64,000 nucleotides of DNA, taken from NCBI RefSeq assembly GCF_900105095.1, contig NZ_LT629743.1, forward strand, positions 558,001 to 622,000, given 5' to 3'. The notes below the pieces were generated by a model. It saw nothing but the letters and a program-made list of their open reading frames with translations, was not told the DNA's origin and ran no database searches. This document shows positions 27,386-39,860 of this stretch, in pieces; position 1 is the first letter of the stretch, and the number at the start of each line of letters is the position of its first letter. The translations under genes were made by a program, and so were the position numbers. The stretch comes from Erythrobacter sp. HL-111. GTDB lineage: Bacteria > Pseudomonadota > Alphaproteobacteria > Sphingomonadales > Sphingomonadaceae.

Positions 27386-28534
27386 TCAGCGCCAGCGCAG
27401 GCGGTCCCGGGTGAGCTGTTCGACGCCGGTCACCCCCATCAGGCGCATCCCGCGTTCTATCTCGTCCTTGAGGATGCCCAGCGCGCGTTCGACCCCGTCC
27501 TGCCCGGCCGCCGCGAGCGCGTAGAGATAGAGCCGCCCGCCAGAGGCCGCGGTCGCCCCCGCGCACAGGGCCTTCAGCGCATGGGTTCCCCGGCGCACGC
27601 CGCCGTCGCAGATGATCTCGATCTCGCCCCCCACGCAATCGACGATTTCGGCCAATTGGTCGAAGGGCGCGCGGCTGCCGTCGAGTTGCCTGCCGCCGTG
27701 GTTCGACAGCATGATCGCATCCGCCCCGATCTCCACCGCGCGGCGCGCGTCGGCCGCGCTCATCACGCCTTTGAGAACGAAGGACCCGCCCCATTGCTCG
27801 CGGATCGCCGCCGCCGTGTCCCAGTCTATCGAGGGATCGAGCATTGTGTTGAAATAGTCTGCGATGCTCACCGCCTTGCCGGTGCCTTCGGTCACGTGGG
27901 TGTCGAGATTGGGCAGGCGGAACTTCTCGCGGAAGACATAGTCGAGCGTCCACTTCGGCCTTGTCGCGTAAGACCACACGCTGGCCGGGGTGAAGCGGGG
28001 CGGGGTGGTGAAGCCCGAATGCAGGCACCGCTCGCGCTTGCCCGAAACGATCGTGTCGACAGTCAGCGCGAGCGCGTCGAAGCCTGCCGCCTGGCAGCGT
28101 TCGATCATGTGGGTGTTCAGCCCCTTGTCCTTGTGGACATAAAGCTGGAACAGCTTGGGACCGGTGGTGAGCGCGGCGATCTCCTCGATGCTGCGGGTGG
28201 CGAGGCTGGAGATGCCGAACCACAGGCCGAATTTCTCCGCCGCCTTGGCCACCGCGCGCTCGCCCTCCCAGTGGAACGCGCGCTGGACCGCGGTGGGCGA
28301 AAGCATCAGCGGCAGGGCCGACCTGCGGCCGAGGATGGTGCAGGACGTATCGATCTCGGCCACGCCCGCCAGCACGTCGGGCACGAGGTCGCAGCTTTCG
28401 TAGGCCGCGGTGTTGCGCGCCTTGGTCAGTTCGTCATCCGCCGCCCCGTCGATGTAGTCGAACACGGGGAAGGGCAGGCGGCGCCTTGCGAGGCGGCGGA
28501 AATCGTCGATGCGGTGGCAGTCGGAAAGGCGCAT
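27386..28534 (-). CDS. FMN-dependent alpha-hydroxy-acid dehydrogenase (LldD-like)
   Basis: A 382-residue TIM-barrel flavoenzyme from ATG 28534 (MRLSDCHRIDDFRRLARRRL). Family marks are PVFDYIDGAADDE near the start, the active-site region LSNHGGRQLDG (histidine and arginine that bind the 2-hydroxy acid) and the FMN phosphate loop CDGGVRRGTHALKAL. The family includes L-lactate dehydrogenase, glycolate oxidase and mandelate dehydrogenase; the sequence alone does not settle the substrate. It lies just downstream of the yceI-like gene. Confidence 0.88.
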   Translation of the reverse strand: MRLSDCHRIDDFRRLARRRLPFPVFDYIDGAADDELTKARNTAAYESCDLVPDVLAGVAEIDTSCTILGRRSALPLMLSPTAVQRAFHWEGERAVAKAAEKFGLWFGISSLATRSIEEIAALTTGPKLFQLYVHKDKGLNTHMIERCQAAGFDALALTVDTIVSGKRERCLHSGFTTPPRFTPASVWSYATRPKWTLDYVFREKFRLPNLDTHVTEGTGKAVSIADYFNTMLDPSIDWDTAAAIREQWGGSFVLKGVMSAADARRAVEIGADAIMLSNHGGRQLDGSRAPFDQLAEIVDCVGGEIEIICDGGVRRGTHALKALCAGATAASGGRLYLYALAAAGQDGVERALGILKDEIERGMRLMGVTGVEQLTRDRLRWR

Positions 28535-28578
28535 GGGCCCTGCCGACTGCCCCATTGCCGCGCGCCTGTCGAGAGCGC

Positions 28579-29247
28579 TTATTGCTTCTCGAAGGCCGCG
28601 CTGATGATGAGGTCCACTTCGCTGCCGATCAGGCCCTCGCCCCAGTCGATGCCCCAGTCGGTGCGGTCGATCGTGGCGCGCCCATGGAAGCCGACCGTCT
28701 CTTTCTCGTTCATCGGGTTGGTTCCCGCGCCCGCGAGATCGACCATCATCGTGACGGGACCGCTCCGCCCGTTCATCTCCAGCATTCCCGAAACGACCGC
28801 GCTCGTGTCGGAAACGCGCCGCACATTGGTCGAGGTGAAGGTCGCCATGCCCGGATCGGGGCCGAAGAAATCGGGCTCTGCCCCGTCCTTGCCGGGGCGC
28901 AGCAGGTGGTCCTTGAGATCATCGCTCGCAACCGTCACATCGGCAATGGGAACCATGATCTCGAACCGGCTCGCCGCGATGTCGTTGGGATCGAGTTCGA
29001 GCGTGCCGGAGATATCGCCGAACAGGCCGAAGTAATCGTTGAAGCCGAAATGGCTGACCTGCCATTCGACCAGCGTGTGCACCGGATCGAGCGCGTAGCT
29101 GCCGCCCGCAACGCGCGAGGGGTCGGGCTGGCCGGGAAGATCGGAGCCTTCCTGGGCAAACAGGACCGGCGCCGAAAGGATGCCGCCGGTCACGCCGAGG
29201 GTGGCGACTGCGGCGGCGAAGGCGAAATTGCGGATCGTGGTTCGCAT
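28579..29247 (-). CDS. YceI family periplasmic protein
   Basis: A 222-residue exported protein. The N-terminus MRTTIRNFAFAAAVATLGVT is a signal peptide. The mature part shows the YceI lipocalin-like fold: SYALDPVHTLVEWQVSHFGF, then DLKDHLLRPGKDGAEPDFF and later MNEKETVGFHGRATIDRTDW. YceI proteins bind isoprenoid or polyprenyl lipids. It precedes the FMN hydroxy-acid dehydrogenase and lies 89 bases after the ilvC stop on the same strand. Confidence 0.9.
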   Translation of the reverse strand: MRTTIRNFAFAAAVATLGVTGGILSAPVLFAQEGSDLPGQPDPSRVAGGSYALDPVHTLVEWQVSHFGFNDYFGLFGDISGTLELDPNDIAASRFEIMVPIADVTVASDDLKDHLLRPGKDGAEPDFFGPDPGMATFTSTNVRRVSDTSAVVSGMLEMNGRSGPVTMMVDLAGAGTNPMNEKETVGFHGRATIDRTDWGIDWGEGLIGSEVDLIISAAFEKQ

Positions 29248-29336
29248 GGGGGAGCGGCTCCTTGGATGGGGTCGGGAAAATCTCTTTCCCCAACCGCCGG
29301 ACCCGCCCCCGGTTCCGTCGGTCCTTGGCGGCCCGT

Positions 29337-30461
<1,125 letters not shown>

Positions 30462-30481
30462 TCATTTGTCCAATCCTCGGA

Positions 30482-30997
30482 TCAAGTCCCTTGCGTGCCG
30501 CGCATCATCCCGACCACGCCCGAGCGGCCCACGCTGACGAGGCCGAGTTGGCGCATCAGCACGATGAAGCTGTCGATCTTGTCGGGCGAGCCGGTCAGTT
30601 CGAACACGAAGCTCCTGATGGTGGTGTCGACCACCTTGGCCCTGAACAGCTCCGCGATCCGCAGCGCCTCGACCCGCTTTTCGCCCGTCCCCGCGACCTT
30701 TATCAGCGCCAGTTCGCGTTCGACATGAGGTCCGGCCGTGGTGAGGTCGGTGACCTTGTGGACCGGCACCAGCCGTTCGAGTTGCGCCTCGATCTGGTCG
30801 ATCACGGCGGGCGGCCCGTTCGTGACGATGGTGATGCGGCTGATCGCGTGGTCCTCCGTGATGTCGGCCACGGTCAGGCTGTCGATGTTGTACCCGCGCG
30901 CGGTGAACAGGCCGGTGATCTTGGCGAGGATCCCCGGCTCGTTGTCGACCATGACGGTGAGGACGTGGCGCTCTGACGGCGCTTCGGCGATTTTCAT
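30482..30997 (-). CDS. ilvH: acetolactate synthase small (regulatory) subunit
   Basis: A 171-residue regulatory partner of the IlvI catalytic subunit. The ACT domain (HVLTVMVDNEPGILAKITGL, about residues 11-30, then RGYNIDSLTV) binds valine for feedback inhibition. The C-terminal domain with KVVDTTIRSFVFELTG follows. The start ATG 30997 is 6 bases after the ilvI stop, so the two subunits are made from one message. Confidence 0.96.
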   Translation of the reverse strand: MKIAEAPSERHVLTVMVDNEPGILAKITGLFTARGYNIDSLTVADITEDHAISRITIVTNGPPAVIDQIEAQLERLVPVHKVTDLTTAGPHVERELALIKVAGTGEKRVEALRIAELFRAKVVDTTIRSFVFELTGSPDKIDSFIVLMRQLGLVSVGRSGVVGMMRGTQGT

Positions 30998-31002
30998 GGG
31001 GC

Positions 31003-32763
31003 TTACACCAGGGCCTTCGCTTCGTCGTTCATCGTCCCGCCGACCTCGTCGCCGTACAGCAGCATGTCGGTATGCGCCGCGCCCGACGGGATCATTGGCA
31101 GGCAGTTCGCGTCCTTGGCCACGCAGCAATCGACGATGACCGGCCCGTCATGCGCGAGCATCGCCGCGATGCCCGCGTCAAGCTCGCCGCGTTCCGTGAT
31201 GCGGATGCCCTTCCAGCCATAGGCGTCGGCGAGCCGCACGAAATCGGGCAGGCTGTCGGAATAGGAGTTCGAATAGCGGCTTTCATAGGTCAGTTCCTGC
31301 CATTGGCGGACCATGCCCATGTATTCGTTGTTGAGGATGAAGACCTTGACCGGCAGGCGGTATTGCGAGGCCGTGCCGAGTTCCTGGATGTTCATCTGGA
31401 TGCTCGCTTCGCCCGCGATGTCGATCACCAGCGCGTCGGGGTGGCCCAATTGTGCCCCGATCGCCGCGGGCAGGCCGTAGCCCATCGTGCCCAGCCCGCC
31501 GCTGGTCAGCCACTTGTTCGGCTCGGCGAACCCGAAGTACTGCGCCGCCCACATCTGGTGCTGGCCCACCTCGGTCGTGATGATCGGCGAACGGTCCCTG
31601 GTCAGCGCGAAGAGCCGCTCGACCGCCTGCTGCGGCATGATCGCGGCCGGTTCCTTCTTCGATGTCTCGGGATAGGCGAGGCATTCGCGCGCGCGCCAGC
31701 CGGCGATGCGGGCCTTCCATTCGCCGAGGTCCTGCGCCTTGCGCGAGGTCCCCCATGCCTCGACCAGCTGGGCGAGCGCGGTGGCGCAATCGGCGACGAT
31801 GCCGAGTTCCACGGGAACGTTCTTGTTGATCGAGCTGCGGTCGATGTCGATGTGGATCTTCTTCGAATCGGGGCTGAAGGCGTCGAGCCGTCCCGTCACC
31901 CGGTCATCGAAACGCGCGCCGATGCAGACCATCACGTCGCACTGGTTCATCGCCATGTTCGCTTCGTAGGTGCCGTGCATCCCGAGCATCCCGAGCCAGT
32001 CGGGATGGTCGTGGCTGAACGCGCCGAGGCCCATCAGGGTCGAGGTGACGGGCGCGCCCGTCAGGTCCTGGAAGGCGCGCAGCAGGCGGCTCGCCTCTGG
32101 CCCGGAATTGATCACGCCGCCGCCGGTGTAGAGGATCGGGCGCTGCGCGCCCGCGATCATCTCGACCGCCTCCGCCACCTGTTCGGCGGGGGCGACCATC
32201 TGGGGCTGGTAGCGGTGCGGGGCAGGGGCGGCGCGGCGCGATACGCCGGGGACCGCGATCTGCACGTCCTTGGGAATGTCGATCACGACCGGGCCGGGCC
32301 GGCCCGTGGTGGCGATGCGGAATGCCTCCTCGACCGTCGCGACCAGATCGGCGGGGTCCTTCACGAGGTAGTTGTGCTTGGTGCAGTGGCGGGTGATGCC
32401 GACCGTGTCCGCTTCCTGGAAGGCGTCGGTGCCGATCAGGCCGGTCGGGACCTGCCCGGTGATGACGACGAGCGGGATCGAATCCATGAAGGCATCCGCG
32501 ATCCCCGTCACCGCATTGGTCGCGCCCGGGCCGGAGGTGACGAGCACGACGCCCGGCTTGCCGGTCGCGCGGGCATAGCCTTCGGCCGCGTGGGCCGCGC
32601 CCGCTTCGTGGCGGACGAGGATGTGCCTGATGCCGTGATGGCCGAACAATTCGTCATAGATCGGCAGGACCGCCCCGCCGGGATAGCCGAACACGAATTC
32701 GACCCCCTGGCTCTCGAGGCAATCCATCAACAGGGCGGCTCCCGAACGCTGCGCCACTTGCAC
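31003..32763 (-). CDS. ilvI: acetolactate synthase large subunit
   Basis: The thiamine-diphosphate catalytic subunit of acetohydroxyacid synthase, 586 residues from GTG 32763. A second GTG at 32757 sits 9 bases after GGAG and may be the true start. [15 protein letters not shown] holds the catalytic glutamate. The cofactor motif is [18 protein letters not shown] through [12 protein letters not shown]. It makes acetolactate for valine and leucine and acetohydroxybutyrate for isoleucine. A branched-chain leader peptide and terminator precede it, so transcription is likely controlled by attenuation. Confidence 0.96.
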   Translation of the reverse strand: MQVAQRSGAALLMDCLESQGVEFVFGYPGGAVLPIYDELFGHHGIRHILVRHEAGAAHAAEGYARATGKPGVVLVTSGPGATNAVTGIADAFMDSIPLVVITGQVPTGLIGTDAFQEADTVGITRHCTKHNYLVKDPADLVATVEEAFRIATTGRPGPVVIDIPKDVQIAVPGVSRRAAPAPHRYQPQMVAPAEQVAEAVEMIAGAQRPILYTGGGVINSGPEASRLLRAFQDLTGAPVTSTLMGLGAFSHDHPDWLGMLGMHGTYEANMAMNQCDVMVCIGARFDDRVTGRLDAFSPDSKKIHIDIDRSSINKNVPVELGIVADCATALAQLVEAWGTSRKAQDLGEWKARIAGWRARECLAYPETSKKEPAAIMPQQAVERLFALTRDRSPIITTEVGQHQMWAAQYFGFAEPNKWLTSGGLGTMGYGLPAAIGAQLGHPDALVIDIAGEASIQMNIQELGTASQYRLPVKVFILNNEYMGMVRQWQELTYESRYSNSYSDSLPDFVRLADAYGWKGIRITERGELDAGIAAMLAHDGPVIVDCCVAKDANCLPMIPSGAAHTDMLLYGDEVGGTMNDEAKALV

Positions 32764-32771
32764 TATCTCCC

Positions 32772-32810
32772 AAAACGAAACCGGCCCGAAGCGTGGGTCG
32801 CATCGGGCCG
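32772..32810 (-). terminator. ilv attenuator (intrinsic terminator)
   Basis: On the minus strand CGGCCCGA pairs perfectly with TCGGGCCG (plus-strand positions 32803-32810 and 32782-32789) over a 13-base loop, followed at once by GTTTCGTTTT. It sits between the leader peptide stop and the ilvI start, the normal place of an attenuator. Confidence 0.82.
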
Positions 32811-32842
32811 ATCAGGACATCCAAACGAAAAGGATTCCGCGA

Positions 32843-32878
32843 TCAGCCGGTACCAACTACGATGAGGCTAACGAGCAT
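32843..32878 (-). CDS. ilv operon leader peptide
   Basis: An 11-residue reading frame, MLVSLIVVGTG, in which seven residues are branched-chain: two leucine, one isoleucine and three valine, plus the leucine at position 2 directly after the start (counted among the two). AAAGG lies about 9 bases before the ATG. The stop is 32 bases before the terminator stem at 32782-32810. Stalling at Val, Leu or Ile codons would prevent terminator formation and let RNA polymerase continue into ilvI-ilvH-ilvC. The peptide is seen; the mechanism follows from known ilv leaders. Confidence 0.8.
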   Translation of the reverse strand: MLVSLIVVGTG

Positions 32879-33011
32879 GATCCCTGGCCTTTCACCTTCG
32901 ATTGCGCCGCGCAAGGCATGACAGGATCCGGTGACGGAACCGAAAATCCTGCACGAACCTGCCGCGGCAACAGGGGAGCGGGCTAGACGCCATAATGTGA
33001 GGCGTCAACCC

Positions 33012-33968
33012 TTAATCACGCAAGATTCCTGCGAAAATATCATCGACGGCGATATTTTGCGATTCGCCGCTGTCATGAACTGTCCGCCAGCCTTCCCCCG
33101 CCTGGTGCCGCAGCCACGTGTATTGCCGCTTGGCATAGTTGCGGGTCGATTGCCGGCCCGATGCGATCATCGCCTCGCGCGCGATCTCGCCTGCGAGGAA
33201 GGCGGCGATTTCGGGCACGCCGATCGCGCGCATCACGGGAAGCGCGGGGTCGAGCCCGCGTTCCAGCAGGGCTTCGACCTCGGCTACGGCCCCGGCGCGC
33301 AGCATCGCCTCGAACCGTTCGTCGCAGCGGCGATAGAGCGCTTCGCGGTCGGGCAGGAGGATCGCGGCGTGAAGATCGACCTCTTCCGCGATCCCGCCCG
33401 TCTTGGCGCGCTGCCAGTAGGCGAGCGTTACCCCGGTCGAACGCTTGACCTCCAGGGCGCGGGCGATGCGCTGGCTGTCGGTCGGAGCCAGTTCGAGCGC
33501 GCGCTCCGGGTCCTCGACCATCAGCGCGGCGCGCGCGCTTTCGACCGGCAGGGCGCGCACCACCGCGCGCACCTCGGGGTCGATCTCGGGAATGGGGGCG
33601 ATCCCTTCGAGGAGGACCTTGATGTAGAGGCCCGTTCCCCCGACGAGGATCGGCAGCGCGCCCGCTGCGTGCGCGGCCTCGATCCGGGCCTTTGCACGAT
33701 CGGCCCAGGCCGCGGCGGAACAGGCTTCGGCCCCGTCCCATTCGCCGTAGAGCAGGTGCGGGTGGCGTTCGCGCTCGTCTTCGCCCGGCGCGGCCGAAAG
33801 GATCGGGATGTCGCGATAGACCTGCATCGAATCCGCGTTGATGATGCGCGCCTCGCGCTGAGCGGCCCTGGTCCATTCGTCGGCGAGCCGCAGGGCAAGA
33901 GCGCTCTTGCCGCTCGCGGTCGGCCCTGCAATGAGCGCGAGCGGGCGCGTGAGCGCGCGCCCGTCCAT
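33012..33968 (-). CDS. miaA: tRNA dimethylallyltransferase MiaA
   Basis: A 318-residue enzyme that adds a dimethylallyl group to A37 of tRNAs reading UNN codons. The P-loop GPTASGKS is at residues 15-22, followed by [14 protein letters not shown] and [10 protein letters not shown]. The C-terminal [17 protein letters not shown] contacts the tRNA. ATG 33968 gives the usual MiaA N-terminus; an in-frame ATG at 34010 would add 14 residues and cross the serB start. It is divergent from serB with 34 bases between the starts. Confidence 0.95.
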   Translation of the reverse strand: MDGRALTRPLALIAGPTASGKSALALRLADEWTRAAQREARIINADSMQVYRDIPILSAAPGEDERERHPHLLYGEWDGAEACSAAAWADRAKARIEAAHAAGALPILVGGTGLYIKVLLEGIAPIPEIDPEVRAVVRALPVESARAALMVEDPERALELAPTDSQRIARALEVKRSTGVTLAYWQRAKTGGIAEEVDLHAAILLPDREALYRRCDERFEAMLRAGAVAEVEALLERGLDPALPVMRAIGVPEIAAFLAGEIAREAMIASGRQSTRNYAKRQYTWLRHQAGEGWRTVHDSGESQNIAVDDIFAGILRD

Positions 33969-34002
33969 CGTGGCATCCACGGAATTTTCAGGAGAGTGCC
34001 TG

Positions 34003-34935
34003 GTGCTCATAGCCCGGCTGATAGCAGACAAGCTGCCGGAAGGAACCGAAGAAGCGAAGCCCGCGCCGCGGCTCGAGGCGCGGCTCGACGCGGCGCTCGC
34101 CGCCTTTGCGGATCGGGGGATGCCGGTCGCCGCGGCGGTGATGCTGCAGCACAGCGACGGCGTGCTCCAGCTCTCCTTCGCCGAGGCCGAGCCGGCAGCG
34201 GTGCTCGACGTGATCGACGCCCATTTCGGCCCCTGCGACGCGCTGGTCGGCACCGCGGCGACCGGGGGCGAGATCATCGTCCCGCACCTCTTCGTCTCGG
34301 ACATGGATTCGACCATGATCGGGCAGGAATGCATCGACGAACTGGCCGATTATGCCGGGATCAAGCCGCAGATCGCCGCGATCACCGAACGCGCGATGCA
34401 GGGCGAACTCGATTTCGAGGCAGCCCTGCGCGAACGGGTCGCGCTGCTCGAAGGGTTGGAGGAAACGGCGATAGATCGCTGTCTCGACGAACGAATCCGC
34501 CCTACTCCGGGCGCGGCGACGCTGGTCGCGACGCTCGCGGCGAAGGGCGCGCGCAGCGTGCTGGTGACGGGCGGCTTCCACCACTTCGCCGATCCGGTCG
34601 CGACCCGGCTCGGCTTCGACCGGGTGGTCGGCAACCGGCTTGGGGTCGCGGGCGGCAAGCTGACGGGCAAGCTCGAAGGCCCGGTCACCGATGCGCGCGT
34701 CAAGGCGCGCGTGCTGGCCGAGGAACTCGCGCGTCTCGGCAGCGAGGCGCACAGCCTTGCGACCGGGGACGGGGCGAACGACATCCCGATGATCGAGGCG
34801 GCGAGCTACGGCTTCGCCTACCGCGCCAAGCCCAAGGCCCGGGCCGCCGCGAACGGGCGGATCGATTGCGGGGACCTGACCTCCGTGCTCGCACTGTTCG
34901 GCATCCCGCGCGCGGACTGGATCGAGAAGGGCTGA
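34003..34935 (+). CDS. serB: phosphoserine phosphatase SerB
   Basis: The last enzyme of serine synthesis, 310 residues. GTG 34003 is preferred because AGGAG at 33990-33994 lies 8 bases before it and VLIARLIAD fits the family start. There is an N-terminal ACT-like domain (about 1-90), then the HAD phosphatase with DMDST (nucleophile D100, acid D102), [19 protein letters not shown] and [10 protein letters not shown]. glyA further along the window uses its product, though the two are not linked in an operon. Confidence 0.95.
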   Translation: MLIARLIADKLPEGTEEAKPAPRLEARLDAALAAFADRGMPVAAAVMLQHSDGVLQLSFAEAEPAAVLDVIDAHFGPCDALVGTAATGGEIIVPHLFVSDMDSTMIGQECIDELADYAGIKPQIAAITERAMQGELDFEAALRERVALLEGLEETAIDRCLDERIRPTPGAATLVATLAAKGARSVLVTGGFHHFADPVATRLGFDRVVGNRLGVAGGKLTGKLEGPVTDARVKARVLAEELARLGSEAHSLATGDGANDIPMIEAASYGFAYRAKPKARAAANGRIDCGDLTSVLALFGIPRADWIEKG

Positions 34936-35007
34936 AGCACGCCGGGCGCATGGGTCGAGCGGTTGGCGATGCGCGGCGAAAGGGTTTTGATTCGGGACCG
35001 GAACGAT

Positions 35008-35031
35008 GCTATTGACACGAGTGTAAGTAGC
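35008..35031. promoter_or_regulatory. palindromic operator upstream of the first coq4 gene
   Basis: A near-perfect 24-base palindrome: GCTA and TAGC at the ends and ACAC-GA-GTGT at the centre. It contains TTGACA at 35012-35017, a good -35 box, so a bound regulator would block or shape transcription. It is 14 bases from the coq4 ATG. A related sequence precedes the second coq4 gene (36631-36656). The form suits a TetR-type regulator, but none is encoded nearby. Confidence 0.6.
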
Positions 35032-35045
35032 GTGACGAGGCCCCG

Positions 35046-35891
35046 ATGATCCCGATGATGACGAAGGCTCCCGACTATTCCTCGCTCCGCGCCGCCGACG
35101 GCACGGTGCTGCGCCATCCCGACCGGCCGCGCCCGCGCTATTCGCTCCCGCGCGCGGTGAAGAATTTCCGCCTCCTGATGAAGGACAAGGAGGACACGAG
35201 CCTCGTCTTCAGGATCTACGAATCGCTGCCGTCGAGGCACTTCATGCCGCGGGTGCAGGCGCTCGCCCTGTCCGAACGCGGCGAATTGCTGCGCCGGACC
35301 GAGCCGAGCCTGCCGGAAATCCTCGACGATCACGCCGCGCTGCGGGCAACGCGCAAGGGCAGCCTCGCGCACGCCTATTGCGATTTCATGGAAAGCGAAG
35401 GCCTGTCGGCGGCGGGGCTGGTGGCCGAGGCGGAGAAGCTCGGGCGGCCGAAATACCCCGATGTCGTGCAATGGTTCGCCGAGCGTTCGCGCGACACGCA
35501 CGACCTGTTCCATGTCCTCACCGGCTATGGCCGCGACGCGCTGGGCGAACAATGCGTGCTGCTGTTCACCCATGGCCAGTCGCCGACGCATGGCCACCTC
35601 CTGATCGGCTATGCCGGGGCCGCCAACATAAGGAAGATGGTGCAGGGTTCGAACGCCCCGGTGCTTGGCGCGGTGAATCAGGCGAAGCGCACCGGCAAGG
35701 GCGCCGCACGCCTCATCGAACAGCCGATCCGCGAGCTTCTGAAGCAGCCGCTCGAGCGCGTGCGCGATGCGCTCAATATTCCCGAGCCGACGAAATACCG
35801 CGAATGTCACCGCATCTGGCGCGAGGAGGGGATCGACCCCTACGACCTGCTCGCAACGTCCGAAGACACGGGCGAACCGGTCGCGGCGTAA
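35046..35891 (+). CDS. Coq4 family protein (first paralog)
   Basis: A 281-residue protein of the COQ4 family, which in eukaryotes organises the ubiquinone synthesis complex and has been linked to C1 decarboxylation. The metal-type signature HDxxH is present as THDLFHVLTGYGRDALGE (H152, D153, H156, with a later glutamate). GAGG five bases before ATG 35046 supports this start. The paralog at 36679 is alike in order and motif. The role of the bacterial proteins is not settled. Confidence 0.82.
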   Translation: MIPMMTKAPDYSSLRAADGTVLRHPDRPRPRYSLPRAVKNFRLLMKDKEDTSLVFRIYESLPSRHFMPRVQALALSERGELLRRTEPSLPEILDDHAALRATRKGSLAHAYCDFMESEGLSAAGLVAEAEKLGRPKYPDVVQWFAERSRDTHDLFHVLTGYGRDALGEQCVLLFTHGQSPTHGHLLIGYAGAANIRKMVQGSNAPVLGAVNQAKRTGKGAARLIEQPIRELLKQPLERVRDALNIPEPTKYRECHRIWREEGIDPYDLLATSEDTGEPVAA

Positions 35892-35902
35892 GCCCGCCTT
35901 TC

Positions 35903-36589
35903 CTAGAGCCAGCTCGACATCTGCTCCAGCGGCTTCTTCCTGAGCGCGTGGGCGGGGACGGTCGCACTCGCGCCCGGATGGCCGACCACCACGATCATCG
36001 CCGGCTTTTCCCATTCGGGCCGCCCGCAGGCCTCGCGCAGGAAGCCCATGGGCGAGGGCGTGTGCGTGAGCGTGGCCAGCCCCGCCTCGTGGAGCGTCGC
36101 GATCAGCATCCCGCAGGCGATCCCGACGCTTTCATTGACGTAATAGTTCTGCGTGCGCCCGTCCTCCTCGATCCCGCCCTTCCGCTGCGCGAAGACGACG
36201 ATGAGGAAGGGCGCGGTTTCGAGAAAGGGCTTGTCCGCATCGGTGCCGAGCTCGCCAAGCGCGGCGAGCCATTCCGCGCTCGCCCTGGGATCGCCCCCGT
36301 CCTCCCCGTAGAAGCGCCGCTCCTCTGCCTCCGCCGCGCGCCGGATCGCGCGCTTTCTCGCGGGCGAGGCGACCACCGCGAAATGCCAGGGCTGGTGGTT
36401 TGCGCCGCTGGGCGCACTCCCCGCCGCCTCGATCGCCGCCTCGATCACCGCGCGCGGGACCGGCTCGTCGGAGAAATGGCGGCAGCTGCGGCGCTGGCGC
36501 AGCCGGTCGCGCAGCGCACGCGCGGCGCGGATCGCGTCCTCGTCGGGGAGGCGCGGCAGTGAATAGGGGACGGTTTCGGGCGGTTTCAT
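35903..36589 (-). CDS. nitroreductase family protein
   Basis: A 228-residue FMN enzyme. [17 protein letters not shown] (about 30-46) is the FMN-binding N-terminal motif, followed by [16 protein letters not shown] and the later [19 protein letters not shown]. The sequence type resembles the iodotyrosine deiodinase/BluB-like branch more than the classical NfsB branch. The substrate is unknown. It lies between the two coq4 paralogs, convergent with the first and divergent from the second, so it shares the 77-base intergenic region that contains the second palindrome. Confidence 0.87.
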   Translation of the reverse strand: MKPPETVPYSLPRLPDEDAIRAARALRDRLRQRRSCRHFSDEPVPRAVIEAAIEAAGSAPSGANHQPWHFAVVASPARKRAIRRAAEAEERRFYGEDGGDPRASAEWLAALGELGTDADKPFLETAPFLIVVFAQRKGGIEEDGRTQNYYVNESVGIACGMLIATLHEAGLATLTHTPSPMGFLREACGRPEWEKPAMIVVVGHPGASATVPAHALRKKPLEQMSSWL

Positions 36590-36630
36590 GGCTTTTCCTA
36601 TCCGGGCCGCGGGCGTGTTTGTGAAGTGGA

Positions 36631-36656
36631 CTATTTACTGACAAGGGTGTAAATAG
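36631..36656. promoter_or_regulatory. palindromic operator between the nitroreductase and second coq4 genes
   Basis: CTATTTAC (36631-36638) and GTAAATAG (36649-36656) are perfect inverted copies around a 10-base centre. The right part, TGACAAGGGTGTAAATAG, matches TGACACGAGTGTAAGTAG before the first coq4 gene at 15 of 18 positions. It lies 22 bases from the coq4 start at 36679 and 41 bases from the nitroreductase start. Confidence 0.6.
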
Positions 36657-36678
36657 GCCGCCCTGCATGGAGGTTCAG

Positions 36679-37470
36679 ATGGTTCCCGCCGATCTTCCCC
36701 TGATCGCGCCCGATCGCCGGATTTCGGGCATCCGCCCGCTCAAGGTGCTGCACCATTTCGGCAAGCTGGTCGAGGATAAGGAGGACACCGAACAGGTGTT
36801 CCACATCATCGAGGCGACCAAGGGACGTCGCAGCCATGACCAGGCGCGCAAGTTCATCCTCTCTCCCGAAGGCCAGCGCTTCCTTGATTCGGGCGAGGAC
36901 ATACCCGCCATGCTCGACGACCATGCGCGCTGGGCGGACCTTCCCGAAAACAGCGTGGCACAGCGCTACATCGCCTTCATGAAGCGCGAGGGGCTGTCGG
37001 CGGCGGGTCTGGTCGCGGAAAGCCGCAAGTGGGCGCCGCCCGAAAGCCTGCCGAAGGATCTCACCCAGTGGTATTTCGATCGTCTGCGCGACACGCATGA
37101 TTTGTTCCACGTGCTCACCGGCTATGGCCGCGACGCGCTCGGCGAGGCAAGCCTGCTCGGCTTTTCCTATTCGCAGAACCACAACAAGGGCCTGCTCTTC
37201 ATCGCCTATGCCGGCGCGCGCCAGATCAAGAAGGTCTCGCGCACGAAAGCCCCGCTGTTCGGCGCGGTGCGCGAAGGCCAGCGCAATGGCCGCGCCGCGG
37301 CGAAGATCGCGCACCAGGATATCGCGGCGCTGATGCGCGAGGACATCGACGAAGCGCGCGCCCGGCTCGGCATTGCGAAGCCGGTGATCTACCGCGAATG
37401 CCTCCGCATCCTCGAAGCCGAAGGGAACGGGCGCGAGGAACTGACGCTGGGCGGCGCGGAAGCGGCCTGA
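36679..37470 (+). CDS. Coq4 family protein (second paralog)
   Basis: A 263-residue relative of the protein at 35046, sharing the DKEDTxxVFxI opening, SxAxxYxxFMxxEGLSAAGLVAE and RDTHDLFHVLTGYGRDALGE (H140, D141, H144). ATG 36679 is chosen because GGAGG at 36669-36673 sits 5 bases before it; the ATG at 36667 has no ribosome site and contains that motif. Two similar genes this close suggest a tandem duplication with the nitroreductase gene between. Confidence 0.82.
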   Translation: MVPADLPLIAPDRRISGIRPLKVLHHFGKLVEDKEDTEQVFHIIEATKGRRSHDQARKFILSPEGQRFLDSGEDIPAMLDDHARWADLPENSVAQRYIAFMKREGLSAAGLVAESRKWAPPESLPKDLTQWYFDRLRDTHDLFHVLTGYGRDALGEASLLGFSYSQNHNKGLLFIAYAGARQIKKVSRTKAPLFGAVREGQRNGRAAAKIAHQDIAALMREDIDEARARLGIAKPVIYRECLRILEAEGNGREELTLGGAEAA

Positions 37471-37490
37471 CGATCGAGTGCCGATCGATG

Positions 37491-37566
37491 CGAGTCCCTG
37501 CGCAGGCAGGGACCTCGGGCCGAATTGCGCCACGGCGGGGGAAGTCCCAACCTTCGCTGGGATTCG
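37491..37566. repeat. REPIN-like inverted pair of palindromes
   Basis: Unit A (37491-37516) holds GTCCCTGC-GCAG-GCAGGGAC. Unit B (37541-37566), read on the other strand, runs in step with A: both share ATCCC or GTCCC, then GCG, AGG, GGGAC and TC at matching places. The units face each other across 24 bases, between the convergent coq4 and purL genes. A terminator role is possible but no T-run is seen. Confidence 0.65.
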
Positions 37567-37575
37567 CTTCGGGTT

Positions 37576-39831
<2,256 letters not shown>

Positions 39832-39860
39832 GGCAGGGGCTCCTTGCGGCGCCCTTTAAG

